NCBI GenBank assembly: GCA_030142905.1
Contig: JASJOG010000118.1
Location: forward strand, 372,001-436,000
Direction: 5' to 3'
Length of the DNA stretch: 64,000 nucleotides
Source of the DNA: Heliopora coerulea
Taxonomy: Eukaryota; Cnidaria; Anthozoa; Scleralcyonacea; Helioporidae
Part shown: piece by piece, positions 23,401 to 35,699 of the stretch
How positions within the stretch are numbered: position 1 is the stretch's first letter
Layout: each line of letters starts with the position of its first letter
Notes under the pieces: model-generated
Told to the model about the DNA's origin: nothing
Databases searched by the model: none
The model's input: the letters and a program-made list of their open reading frames with translations, nothing else
Program-made: the position numbers and the translations under genes

Positions 23401-23639
23401 AACGAAATGATGACCCCTGACATGGAGCAAAACAGTCATGTCAACATTCAGCATAGAATTCTTGATAAAATATTTTGTCAAAAACAAAATAAAATGGGCT
23501 GTTTGATACACAATTTGAAGCATGCAAATTTTAAGAAAACTCTCAGAATGCAGGAAATGCTGTTTCCGAGATCCAAATTTAAAAAATTTTCTAGGGGAGC
23601 ATGCCCCCACACCCCCTAGTTGGATTGCACCTTTGGCAT

Positions 23640-24870
23640 GATTTTTTTATCCCACAACCTCTGCTGTACCTACAAAGTTTTCTGGGTCTGTCCCTGAAAC
23701 TACTGACATATCAACTAAGGAGCAGCTGAGTACCACGATTTGTCTTGACTGTGGTTCTGAAGTTTGTTTATGTCAGTCCTGACTGCAGTGCTGCTACTAT
23801 AAATTTGCTAATACAAACAATCCTTAAACCCTACAAAGTAAACATCAAGCACAAGCTTATGATGGAGCAGCAGTAATGTCTGGAGAGTTGAATGGTTTAC
23901 AAGGCAGAATCCGTAGAGAATATCTGTTTACATTCTTCACTCATTGTGCCGCATGTCAACTAGATTTGGTTTTATGTCAGTCAGAATCTGCAGTAACATT
24001 AGTCACAGTATTCAGCTGTTTATAAATGCAAGCAAAAAAAGAAAAGCATTCTTCAGTGCCAAGAAGATAGACATTCCAAGTCCAGGAGAGACAAGATGGT
24101 ACTACAGGTTGAAAACCATCAGTATCATTTAGAGCAATTATGGTTTACTTACTGAGATATTGGAAAAGATTTTAAGTGAACTGCTACAATACTTAAGCAA
24201 TTTCTTGTTCTGTTTCTATGACATCTTGGAGCAGCCTTCAATCCTTTACAGTATTCTCCAAGATAAAGCTACAAACGTCAGCTTTGGCGTGTGAAAAATC
24301 AATAACTTTTAAAATTTTCTTCATGGAATTCACACAGAGGCTAAGTATGAGGATTATATAAAAATGGCTGAGAACATTGTTGGTCCTGCTGTTACATGAG
24401 CTGGTGAACGGCCCAACTACAAGCAATTATACTTTGACATAATTGATAACATCTTAAACATGTTGAAAGATAGGTTTTGTGATACAGCTCAATTTGAATT
24501 CTTTAATCTTGTCAATTCATTGCATTTCAAGAATTGGAAAAATGAAGTACCAAGCAGAATGTTATATCAATTGAAAGAAAAATATGGCCTATTGTTTCAT
24601 GTACCAGCTTTAGAGAGTCAGCTGCTATTTATGTATAGAGACACTGACTTTCATAAGAAAAAGTCAATGCAAAACAAAGTTAATGGAGTGATTGCAATTT
24701 CAAGTGCACCAGTTGAAAGGTCTTTTTCTTGTTTAAAGAGTCGAAACATACTTAAGAGGTGCCGTGGGCCAAGAGTGGTTGAGCTCCCTTTGAAGGACTT
24801 CCATCCACAAGGACATTCTAGCAAGTTACATGACTTGGTTATCAAGACATTTTCTGAGAAACCAAGGTTA
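23640..24870 (+). pseudogene. hAT-type transposase relic
   Basis: In order, over several frames: AYDGAAVMSGELNGLQGRIR near 23855-23915, FFTHCAACQLDLVLCQS, KKRKAFFSAKKIDIPSPGETRW near 24033-24100, YKQLYFDIIDNILNMLKDRF near 24420-24480, and the C-terminal dimerisation segment NKVNGVIAISSAPVERSFS at 24675-24735. This is the layout of ZMYM-like hAT transposases. Stops and shifts show it is dead. Confidence 0.7.
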
Positions 24871-25985
24871 GAGCTCTTATATAAGTTATTTCACTGTTTT
24901 ATTTATAATTATATATGTGTATGGGAATACACTGAAATGGTGGCCCATTACTGTAGACTATTTTTATTTCTTCAATTCTTACTACACCACCACAGTAATA
25001 TTATAAATAAATACAAAAGAATTGTGACTTGAATGTTTCCAAAAGTGCCAGGAACTCTATCTAGTATATATTTAAATTTTGCCTCTTGGATAGGTTCTCA
25101 GTTTCCACTTCTGCTACTTTAACAGTGTCATGTTAGTGCTGCAAAGCTGTACATGATGAGGTTATTAAAAGAAATGGACTTCTTGTGGTTTAAACTGTTG
25201 GAAAAATTAAAGAATTGTTATGTTGATCAAATGCATTTTTATTACATTTTCATGGGGTAAAAGATTTATTAAATATTTCTAAGCTAATACCACTTTCAGT
25301 AGTCAGTCACTCAATTAAACTTTGTATCCTAGGAAAGATATATCATACTATCATTAATATAGGTCATGACTACCATAATTATGTTTTAGGGAAGTCCTCC
25401 TAGGAGATATACCCCTTTGTGTGGGGAGGTATTGTAGTCATGGCACTTTATTCTTTATAACTTTGGAGCAAACAGTTGATAATGCCACTTTTTGATAAAT
25501 CAGTCTAACCTCACCCAAACTTCTGCTTAACTCCAAGTCAAGTTTCTCAAACATTAAGTGCAAGCAGTTCTGGTTAGGTGAATAAAGTGAGGTGGCAGTC
25601 ATGGAATACCATCCACCTGATCTAGAGGTTCCAGAGCTAAATGCCTTAGTTTGGTCAATTAATAAAAAAAGAATAATTAACTAAGAGAACATGAAAAAAA
25701 TTAACAATATGTTAAGGAATTTTAAACTAGACAAAGTTTTGGACTCCTGGATGTGCATTTTGGACTCATCGATAGCAGCATTAATAACTGATGAGCAGAG
25801 ACAGAACAAAACTGTAAGAAACATGTTGTATTTTGACTAGTTTATGTCACATTTTATAACTTGCAGGCAATAATGCCTTCTCTTAATGCCAGATATAACA
25901 TTTATGTGTTTCAAAATTTCCCATAGGAGCATTGCACTGGTCACCAGTGAAAGTGTTTTGTGCCTTTGGCACTTTTATTCTATCC
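24871..25985. other. No recognisable gene
   Basis: Noncoding AT-rich sequence with short uncorrelated frames; nothing recognised. Confidence 0.4.
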
Positions 25986-25989
25986 CAAT

Positions 25990-26460
25990 AGCATGACAAG
26001 TTATGCAAGCTCAGCTTTGCCCCTGGAAGAAGAAAGATATCCTGCTTATGATAGAGTTTGTAATGGGACACACTCTGAAAAACCACATAGACAAACCTGG
26101 AAGGCTAGGGTTAGTTAAGGATATTTTGAAAGGTGTAGCTTACTTCCATGAAGTAGGGGTTGTTCACAGTGACCTTAAGCCTGCTAATATAGTTGCATCT
26201 ATAAAGCAAAGCTACGTGATTTTGGGCTACGACGTCTGCAATAGCATGTGTCCATATCATCTATCAGCCAGTCAATAGGTGATTCCATTTTGGAAGGTAC
26301 TCCTATCATACATTGATCCAGAATGTCTTCTGGGTAAGAAAAAGGGAATTCCATCGAGTGATACCTGGTCATAAGGAATAAAAGTTAGTTATACTCATTA
26401 GCTGATGCTTGGGAAGGAGATTCAGAATTGTCAAAACTTGTTTTGGCATACTACTCATCC
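25990..26460 (+). pseudogene. Protein kinase domain fragment, decayed
   Basis: The 91-codon frame has LKGVAYFHEVGVVHSDLKPANIV. This is the catalytic loop of Ser/Thr kinases with HRDLKPxN reading HSDLKPAN, so D, K and N are kept and the R is lost. VILGYDVCN then stands where DFG should be. Across a stop, IDPECLLGKKKGIPSSDTWS (26314-26373) corresponds to the P+1/APE region and subdomain IX. The absence of an intact activation segment and the stops argue for a pseudogene or retrocopy fragment. Confidence 0.55.
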
Positions 26461-26713
26461 TTCCTGCCACATTCTCTCGACAAAGTAAACCCTAAACCTA
26501 AATCAAATATCAGTATGTGTCTAAGTCACAAAAAGGAGCATATGCCATATGCCATCTGCCATCAACCTTATGGTAATGTATTGTGAACAGTTAAGTAAAA
26601 TTTCACTTAGGTTCAGCTTTACATAAGATGGTCGAATTTAATACAAACCAACAAAATTAATGCAGCATGCTATAATTTTTATCTATTGATAACAATCTCA
26701 CCTCATTTTGAAG

Positions 26714-27330
26714 GTTTATTTCAGAATCATCCTGAAAGTCAACTGAAAAATGTTGAGTCGAGCAGGATCTGAACTTGCACCTTCACAGGATACTGGTCTG
26801 CTACTCTACCTGTTGAGCTACCAAGCCCACAGGGATTGGAGGCAAGTTTTATCCAATTTAAGTGCACGAGATATTCTCGTGACAACTCAACGCTATCCAT
26901 GACAATGGATGTGCAGTGTTTCAATTCTATTTCAGAATCATCCTCAGGGTATTATGAGATAAAAACTTCACAATTAATCTACACTGCCTAAGTCAACTGA
27001 AAAATGTTGACTTGAGCAGGATTTGAACTTGCACCTTCAGGATACCAGTCCACAGGGATTTGAGGTGAGTTTTATCCAATTTAAGTACATGAGATATTAT
27101 TGTGACAACTTAACACTATCCACGAGGATGGATAGTGTTAAGTTGTTACAGATGATTCTGAAATAGAATTGTAACATTGCACATCCATCCTCATGGATAA
27201 CATTAAGTTGTTGCAAGAATATCTCGTGCACTTAAATATGATAAAACTGGACTCGATACCTCAACAGGTAGAGTGATGTGAGTTCAAATCCCACTCGAGT
27301 CAACATTTTTCAGTTGACTTTGGTTGTGAA
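26714..27330. repeat. Cluster of three tRNA-like SINE fragments, one inverted
   Basis: On the minus strand 26828-26755 gives a tRNA-like head with TAGCTCAACAGG (box A with one mismatch) and GTTCAGATCC (box B with one mismatch). A shorter minus copy lies at 27007-27060. A plus copy at 27248-27302 lacks the anticodon region and has a perfect box B (GTTCAAATCC). All share the tail motif ending TTTTTCAGTTGACTTT or its complement. At 27105-27146 an 18-bp perfect hairpin with a 6-nt loop marks the junction between inverted copies. The heads do not fold into a convincing functional tRNA. Confidence 0.6.
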
Positions 27331-27943
27331 GTTTTGAAGGTTTCCTTTGATGTTACAGTACTTGGTTGGTTACAAAGAGAAATAACTGAATGAAAATTAC
27401 TCATAAACTCACTTTGAACATTGTGCTACTAACATGCAACACTAAATTTCTTTGGCTCATTTTTCAGAATGCCAGTGGCAAGCCTTCAAATTCAAATAAA
27501 ATTTAAAATCCTACTTAAGTTTGATTTTTAAGCAGCTTTCTATACAGTAGAAACCATGAAAAGCATTTCCTCATTTTATGATACAAAGTTGATTGAAAGT
27601 AGGACAGTGAAACCAGACTAAGTTATGGTTCCCATCACCATTACTTAAATCTGTCCTTGCTTAATTGTTGATATTAAAGTTTTAAGTTTTATGTTTACCA
27701 AATATGGTTTCAATAATGACTAACCAAGCATTAGTAGAGCTAAATGTGACATGGTGTTAATAACAGATTCAGTCTACAATTTACTATTTAACCATCAATC
27801 ACTTTCCTTTGTCATCAAGTTAACTCAGTAATAAAATTTAAGGTATTTTGTGACACTATTGGCACTATTTATTTGTTTTATTTTAAAAATGAATATAAAC
27901 TCCTAAGTGGGATAAAAAATAAAACAAATGAGAACATTCTGAC

Positions 27944-30907
27944 CAGTCGAACCTCCATTAAGCTGCCACCCTCTATTAAACAACCAGGGTCTGAAGTCCC
28001 AAAAATATTACCTATAATTTACTATAAATTGCACCTCTATTAAACAGCCACTTCCATTAAGTGGCTGTGGCCACCTTTGAGCAGTCCCAAATGACGTTTA
28101 GCATTGCCTATCACCTATATAAAATGGTTAGTCCAATGAAGTATTGCAGCAGCACAAAGACAAAGATTAATGAAAAAAACAATTTGTGATATGAGAAATA
28201 TTTTCGTTCTACATTAGCTAACATACCCCTCATTCTGTAGCTTTTGTTTCAGCCAACTTATTGAAAAAGCATCTCCCATGAAATGATATTCACAAGAACT
28301 TCCGAACCATATGCACCACCTCTGTTCACTCACTTGCCCTTGATTACTGCTTTTCCAGAGTTGGTTGTTCGTTTTAGAAACTTTGTGAGCCAAATTGCCA
28401 TTAGTTTCAGGACATGTCCAATAATTTGAAAATCCACACTCATTTCATTTGGATGCAAACACACTTTCGAAGACATCTGCACAAGGTGCTTTACATTTTG
28501 AGCTGATTTATGACGTATGACATTTTTGCACGAGTATTTATAAACAACTGCCTCTGCATTTGAGTCCACTTTATTATTTGGCTCTCAAATTAAATGATGT
28601 TCATCACCGATGTTTGGTTGCCATATGTCCAAATATTCATGATAGCCTCTGATAAACAAAAGTTTTTCAGTGGAGGACATTTCCTTGCCTTGCTTGCAAC
28701 AGAAAAATATTTGTTTGTAACCCGGTATAGCATCCACTTGTGTGAACGGAAATCAGATGGTATTTCTGCCTTTAACCAAACAGCCAAATTTTTTTAAAAT
28801 CAATAAGCAAATTGGCAATGTTAAAGGCACTCGACCAGTCACCAGAAATGTCCAAGATGTCTGGTAGTGCACATTGTCAAACGTGTGGTAGTGAAACAGT
28901 ATATAAATGCTTGACTTGCAGCAAAGCCATCTGTAATAGGTCAACAAACTGTTCAAGAGTGGCATTTTATAGCTCTTGCACAGCAGCAACTGGAAGCTTA
29001 AGAGGCTCAACAACAAGTAAACATGATGAATCCATGAATATTACTCCTGAAGAAAATAAAGGCATCAAAAGAAAACAAAAGAATGATTTGTACAGTGCCA
29101 GTCATGGTTCAGACTTAAAGACCAAGTGTAATTGCCTTGATCTGTCTGGAAAAGTTGCCGTTATCAACTGTGCTGAACATTTCAAAACAGGAAGAATGCA
29201 GATCCAAACCATATTGAAAAACAAGGCATCCATTCTTGCTTTGCACAAAAGCAGTGATAAAAGAAGTCAGCAAAAGCAACAACGCACAGCCAATTACATG
29301 TACCCCGATGTAAAGGAAGCAGTCTGGGAATGGTACAAAATGTGTAGAAAGTCGAACATACATATAGCAGGAACAATGCTTCAAGAAGCCCTGATAATCG
29401 CAGAAAAGTGGCAAATCAAAGGTTTTACCACATCAAATGGCTGGCTGGAAAAATTCAAGAAACAGCATAATGTATGCAGTATGATAGTTACACCAGAAGA
29501 AAACAATGTTAGACCAAATACAGTTGAAAGTCGGAGTGAGAAGGCATGAGAAATTACTAGAGGATGGAAGAAAGAAGACATTTGGAACATGGACAAAACT
29601 GGGTGCTTTTGGCACGGTTTTCTCGAAAAGAGCCTCAATAAAAGAGGGGAAAGATGTAGTGGTGAAAAAAAGGCTACACACTGTAATACATGGGCATTTT
29701 TTGTTAACACTGCTGGGGGAAAGGAATGTCCTATTGTAATCGGAAAATCTGAAAAGCCACAGTGCTTTAAGAATTTGAAGAAAAAAAAACAGCGTAAGTG
29801 CCGTTACTTTTCAAACAACAAAGCCTCGATGAATGCTGGCATCATGAAGGAAGTTTTGTCAAAACTCAATCAACGATTAAAACGAAGTAACAGGCACATT
29901 TTGTTATTCATCGATAATACCCCTTGTCATGCAGAATACTTGAATGACAGCTTTTTGAATATAGAAATAGTGTTTTTGGCAAAAAATACGACCTCCAAGA
30001 CTCAACCACTCAAGGCTGGTATCATTTCTAACTGGAAGGTAAAATACAAAAAAGTATTACTTCAGTATGAGTGTGGTCAAATTGACAGATCAAACAGTAC
30101 AAGTGATATTGTGAAGTCTGTCAATTTGCTGATGTCAATCAAATGGGGAAGACAAGTGTGGGACAAAGTATCCTCTGATACAATCCAGAAATGCATCAAA
30201 AAGACTGGATTGTGTCCAGACTAATTAACTGTAGAGGATGACCCATTTGAAGGGGAAGAATTGCAAGATCTGCAGTAATTAGTGAGTGGAATTCATGAAT
30301 CACGTAGTACAGAAGATTGGATCTCAACCGAAAATTATGTTGAAATTTGTAGTGGATACATTGATAGTTCTGACCCGAACTGGAGGGAAATAGTTCGCAA
30401 TTAATTATCAGAATAAAACCGTGAAGATTCACCCACTTCACCCATGGCACTCTCAGTGATGATGAATATGACCAGGATTTTAAAGAATCCAAAATCAAGT
30501 CATCGACAGAGGCTATTGGACATGCTGAGGAACTGCACAGATTTGCATTGTATCACGGCCATGAGGAACTTGCATTGTCCATTTCGAGGATGAAAGACTT
30601 GCTTTGCACTTAAAAACTCAATGCACCACGATGACAAATGCAGATTGGAGACTATTTTAAGCCAGGTTAGCTGACGATATAATTACGCATGAATTGAATG
30701 TTGATTTTTGTTTCATGTGGTTTCTCAACTTACAAATGATTTGTTGTTAGTTTTTTTTTTTTTTGTTTTTTTTTTATTAAAAGCTACCGTCTGTTCTTGT
30801 TAATGACTGGTAAATTTATTAAAATTACCAACTTCCGATACACCCATGTTCAACCCTTGGCATCCCTCTATTAAGTGGCCACATTGACATTCCCTGAGGG
30901 CCAACTG
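27944..30907 (+). mobile_element. Tigger/pogo DNA transposon
   Basis: The left end begins CAGTCGAACCTCC and the right end, read on the minus strand, begins CAGTTGGCCCTCAGG next to TA. Both contain CTCTATTAA blocks a short way in (27972-27980, 30868-30876). The transposase lies between. The left target dinucleotide is not TA, so the exact left boundary is approximate. Confidence 0.6.
28812..30224 (+). pseudogene. Tigger/pogo transposase with one nonsense codon
   Basis: The order is an N-terminal cysteine-rich segment (CQTCG...YKCLTCSKAICN, residues ~19-40), then a first helix-turn-helix (LSGKVAVINCAEHFKTGRMQ), then the Tc5/CENP-B-type second HTH (VWEWYKMCRKSNIHI...GWLEKFKKQH), then the DDE_1 core. 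The stop at 29547-29549 is in the same frame as the core that continues from 29550, consistent with a CGA-to-TGA change. In the core NMDKTGCFW and LLFIDNTPCH keep the first two aspartates. The third site reads QPLKAGII where the family has QPLDAGII, so the catalytic triad is lost. It is otherwise surprisingly open for a dead element. Confidence 0.82.
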
Positions 30908-31513
30908 TAGTTTAGTAGACTAGTAACATTAAAAGTTAAGTGACTCATAATTGATAATTTCCTTACTTCCAAAGACAGTACAAATTATAATTTACATGAC
31001 AGCACTGGACTTAATCAACTTCCAGGTGAAAGAGGCTGATGTATTGACATGTAAGTGGATTGAGGATTTTGGCCCAATTTCAAACAGCCACATAAGGTTG
31101 GAGACAGACAATCCAATTCAAAGAACGATTCCCTTAAATACTTTAATGAATGTGATCAAAAAAAAATTTTTTTGGCATTATATACCTAAAATCAATAACT
31201 TGTATATCTGTGAATGTTCTGGTTGCTGCTGTTAGCAGAAATACAATGGGTTAATATATACAATAACATTGTCTCATTAAATTCCATCAAAGAAGAGTCT
31301 CACGATGCACCATGTCCCATTGCCAACTAACTTCCCCCACTGGGGAGTTAAAGTTTTCCTTGAAGTTGTCATGAGTTTGTTTTGCATTCTGTGAGTAGTT
31401 GTTGGAGCCAGCTTGAATACCATTTACACCATCTTGATCAACATAGTTAAATGGCCAGTAACTGTGATCATCATCTGATCATCTACTGGTCATCAAGAAA
31501 TTGTGCAGTACAC
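30908..31513. other. No recognisable gene
   Basis: A 94-codon frame at 30951-31235 is not supported by any recognised motif. Nothing else seen. Confidence 0.35.
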
Positions 31514-32420
31514 CTACAGCCTTGGGGAACCAATAGCAAATGTTTTCTCAATTATTTTTCTCCCTCTAGACAGTTCGTAGTTGAAAATCCACTGATCTTC
31601 TGGTAAATTTTGACCAGGATAGGGCTTCATGAGATAGGTCTTTAATGCGAAGGCATCATCAGCCAAAAATAGGTGCGGAAATTTCCTCTCTAAGTTGCCG
31701 ATTTTCTCATAGTGAAGGAAGTTAAGAAGGTTATTGTCAATGGCATAACTGAGATCACTATTACTATAAACACTTTCATCACAAATATCAACAAAAAGGA
31801 ATTCATACTCTGCATTGCACACAGCCAACAAGACAATACTGTGTGTTTCCTTATAATTAAAGAAATCTGACCCTCTTTTTCTGTCTAGTGGTCCAAGAGC
31901 ATGAGGAAAATTTCACTTTTTCTCAAAAACCTTGACAATTTTTTTCCAGTTCTCAGTACAGCTAGGGACTCTAAGAAAACCTTTTTTATTTAATTTGCCC
32001 CACAGAACTTGACATGTTTCTCTGCTAGCACAATCCACAACAGAAGGGGTAATACAATAACTTGCTGCATTGCTTACTTGAGCATCTCCAAAAACAAGAT
32101 GCCTTAATGTCAAACTAAGTCTTTCACTTGCCTGTATAGGGTCACACATTTTTGTCAACTTTCATTCAATTACTGGTCCAACCCAGGACAAGAAGTAAAA
32201 GTGGTCGAGTAGTCCTAAGATCTCATACAAGCAGGTGGAATTCACCTTTTAATTTACTTTCTTCCTATATCTTTCAAACCCAGAAGTCTTTATACTTCTG
32301 TTGTTGTCTCACAATTCTTCTTCTGAGCAGCAAGAGTATAATTAATTGCTCCAGCAGTAATCTTCTGATTCTTGCCGCCATTTTAAAATTGCCTTGTGCT
32401 GTTTTCCATGCATAAAACTA
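31514..32420 (-). pseudogene. PIF/Harbinger transposase relic
   Basis: Reading leftward: LKGEFHLLV near 32245, ASERLSLTLRHLVFGDAQVSN near 32100, CQVLWGKLNKKGFLRVPS, then after a gap LLAVCNAEYEFLFVDICD near 31810. It continues with FPHLFLADDAFALKTYLMKPYPGQNLPEDQ and FNYELSRGRKIIEKTFAI. ADDAF carries the second catalytic aspartate and the RxxIE segment the final glutamate of the DDE_Tnp_4 core. Frame breaks near 31840-31915 and 32160 show decay. Confidence 0.8.
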
Positions 32421-32559
32421 AGCATATGGAAAGAAACTTGAAGAAGACAACACCTTGAGTTCAAGAATGAATTGTGACATTGATGATATAATTTCACTTT
32501 TAAATTAGATCCTCTCCAACAACTATTTTATTTTTGAAGGAAATACCTACAAATAAATA

Positions 32560-33570
32560 CATGGATGGGCCATGGGAAGTCCCATCAGCCCAGTTGTTGC
32601 AAACATCTACATGGAAAGCATAGAAGAAATGGCCATCAACCAAACTCCTGTCAGTCCCAAAGTTTGGAAATGCTTTGTTGATGATAGCTTTTCAATCATC
32701 AACAAGAATGCTGCATCAACATTTCACCACGCACTGAACTCCATTGACCCAAACATACAATTCACAATTGAATAAGAAAACAATGACAAACTTGCATTTC
32801 TCAATACTACCATTTCAAGACAAAACAGAAAACTTTGTATTGATGCTTACAGAAAAGTAATACATACAGATACCTTGATTACAACTCGCACCATGACCAA
32901 AAACACAAAGCTAGTACTGCCAGGACATCAATTCACATAGCTTTGACTTTACCAAGCACTGAAGGAGGAAAAACTAATGAATTAAAACATGTAACTGATG
33001 CTCTATGCACAAACGAATACCCTATGATGACTACCAACAATGTCATTAATAATATACAATCAACCTGCACTACGCCATCACCTGAAGAACTGGTAGGCAT
33101 GTTCTTCAGATTGATCGATCCACCTGAGACAACGAAACAATCAAGCTACACAACCTTACCATACGTTAAAGGTGTAACCAAAAGCTTAACTAGAACTTTA
33201 CGCAAATACAACATCACTGTAACAACTAAACCTCTACAAACACTACAACAACATTTACCATCACCCAAACAGAATTGAAACAGATAAACAAACTAATGCG
33301 GTGTACAAGATCTGCTGTGCAGACTACTCTTGGTCTTACATAGGCAAGACAGGAAGATCCTTCAAAACCTGTTAAAAGAAACATGTTACAAATGTTGCCA
33401 ATTACACCAGCAGTTCAAATATCACAAACCACACATGGAAATACAACCACAAAATGAACTTTCGTAAAAGAAAAATCATTGATAAAGGTAACTTCAGAAT
33501 TCCAAAAACATTAGTATCCTGGCACACAGCAGCTACCAAAGATGCAGAAAACAATGCAAACAATTAGTAA
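32560..33570 (+). pseudogene. Penelope-like element fragment (RT plus GIY-YIG)
   Basis: MGSPISPVVANIYMESIEE and WKCFVDDSFSIINK give the RT palm with FVDD in place of YVDD. LAFLNTTISRQNRKLCIDAYRK is the following strand. A linker frame runs at 32943-33278, then NAVYKICCADYSWSYIGKTGR at 33297-33355 is a GIY-YIG core. Stops near 32774 and 32938 and a frame shift before the nuclease break it. Confidence 0.75.
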
Positions 33571-34749
33571 AACAATACACTATGCTAATTACAATTCTTA
33601 TATATCACAACTATTTTTAACTAATGATGTAATCTCCCACATGATAACGTATGAACACTGCTAATGTCATTCCTCTTGTACCTGTTGAAGACCACAGTCT
33701 AGTGGCCAAAAACTCATCAATTAAATATCTTTTTGGTCAGCAAACGTCTTTGTTTATTTCATATGGAAATCATTCTTGATTTTTACATGAAGTTTCCCTT
33801 GTGGAAAACCAACTTTAAAGGCTCTCTGCAGCAAAACTCGCACATGTGCATAGCTGTGAATTTTTTTCTTAAGAAAAATGGCATCTGCTTCTGCCAAAGA
33901 GTGCATGTATTACGTGGTTTTTGATTATAAACAATATGGAAAGTGACCAAGATGAACACACATTCGGTAATCCAGAACAGCTAAAACATGTTGCTTCTGC
34001 TGGGGGAAAAAGACCATGAGCAGCACAAAAGAGGAAATATGGCAAAGGTGGCTACAAGCAAATAAAAGATTTGTGGAAGATTGTCACAGTTCACACTAAT
34101 GTACAAAACGAATGGACGACTTTAAGGGAGAAATGTGGCTTAAAGAACAAAACTGATTTTGCTATGCACCTTTTAGACATGAAGAAGAACCAGATGATTG
34201 CCTCGTTGACTACAATTACAGAATTCAATGATGAAAGGTAATAAACATTATTTGAACCAATTTAATCATGTTATTTTTAGACAAGCCATGTATTATTCAA
34301 ACTAGTATCCCAAATTCAATGAAATTCTCTCCAAGGGAAAGATCTACACATCATGGAGTAAATCTTCAAAAAAAGCTATTGTCTACACCCCTATCTGGAA
34401 ATGCAACCACTTGCAAGCTGATTTTCTGTGAATTTTATCTAACTAACAATGTGAGACATGAAATTTAAAATTAATTCATCATATTTCATTTATTGTCCTT
34501 AGTTTAAATTACTTGTATGTAGGAACTAGTGAGAGTCAATCTGCCTGTAGCACAACCTCTATGTTGAAGACAAAACGTCCAAATTTTCAGTTGTCAGATC
34601 ACTTGAGTGATGATGATCCCAAGCAAAACCTGGAGGATCAATTAGAAGATTTTTGCTGGTTTCACCCAAGCATATTGAGAGAACACATGAACGACTACCA
34701 ACCAATATTACAATTGTTTATTGTATCCTTTTACATCACACATCTAAGT
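33571..34749 (+). other. Unidentified protein-like fragments
   Basis: 33937-34242 reads as a broken plus-strand frame (KYGKGGYKQIKDLWKIVTVH... NEWTTLREKCGLKNKTDFA). A 94-codon frame at 34513-34797 contains LSDHLSDDDPKQNLEDQLED. They could belong to one decayed transposon accessory gene, but I do not recognise the family. Confidence 0.3.
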
Positions 34750-35640
34750 GACATCTATCTGCCATTGTTCATTACATTCTATGACGTTAGTCTTTAATCT
34801 GGGATATTTCCGAACGCGGCTATCAATCAGCTTGTAACGTTCCAGTAAGTGTTCATCTAATGTCTCTCCTTTCAATAATCTCGCTGCTTTACATATCACA
34901 TTGTGTGATATCTCATTTTTCTTGTTTTTTTTTTCCCACAAAATAGAGAAAAAAAAAACGATTTTAGTTCATCACGTAATCCAATAACTGTCAAGCTTTG
35001 CGCCTTGAGCAAACCCTTAAAATCATCTTCATTCCCTATATATATTTCAAAAAAAAAAAAGAATAGTTTTCAACCAGAACATCTTTCAAAGGAGGCATAT
35101 AACCAAACACTTTTCCAAACAAACAGGTGACTCATCCATTGCAAGAGAATACCACAAAAAGTTCTTAGCTTTTTCATGTATCTGTAACTGTATGTTCTCT
35201 CCAAGTTCTATTCTCCGCACAACTGAACTTGCTGAAAGGCTGATACTTCCAAACAAGTTAGCTTTCTCAGGACACAAGTCATTTACTGCTTCCATCATGC
35301 ACTCTTCTATGAAGTTTCCTTCAGTAAATGGTTTTCCTCACTCTGCCAACTTATTCACTATTTTGTAACTTGCATGAGTGATAGATTAATTTTCAACAAA
35401 CTTTCTCACAAAGAGATTCCTTTGAGATTCCAAACTACGTTTCATGGACTCAAATTTCTCAGACCACAACTTTCCAGAAAATTTCGAATGTGTTGAGAGA
35501 TGTTTTATTTCATAGTGACAATGCATACTGTACTCTTTCATAACAGCAACACTTTCGTTGCATATCAGACAACTAGCTTTCTGGTCGTTTGTTTCCACAA
35601 AGAAGTACTTTTCTCCCCATTCATTATCAACCTTTCTCTT
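34750..35640 (-). pseudogene. hAT-type transposase relic (BED finger type)
   Basis: Reading leftward from 35598: ASCLICNESVAVMKEYSMHCHYEIKH gives the zinc finger C-x2-C...H...H. It is followed by SEKFESMKRSLESQRNLF, then KANLFGSISLSASSVVRRIEL and EKAKNFLWYSLAMDES near 35140, the start of the hAT catalytic core. 34941-34744 gives a further broken piece. This corresponds to the SCAND3/GTF2IRD2-type hAT family; it is truncated after the first third. Confidence 0.65.
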
Positions 35641-35699
35641 CTTAGTAGCCGTACCGATGGGTGAAGATCACTGAAGAAAAAACAAAAGCAGACCTAGGC

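Noticed and set aside
26755..26828. Functional tRNA gene on the minus strand
   Set aside because: Both internal promoter boxes have mismatches, the anticodon stem does not pair, and shorter copies with the same tail lie next to it; this is a SINE head.
29115..29710. Minus-strand open frames of 64-109 codons
   Set aside because: They are complements of the Tigger transposase coding sequence.
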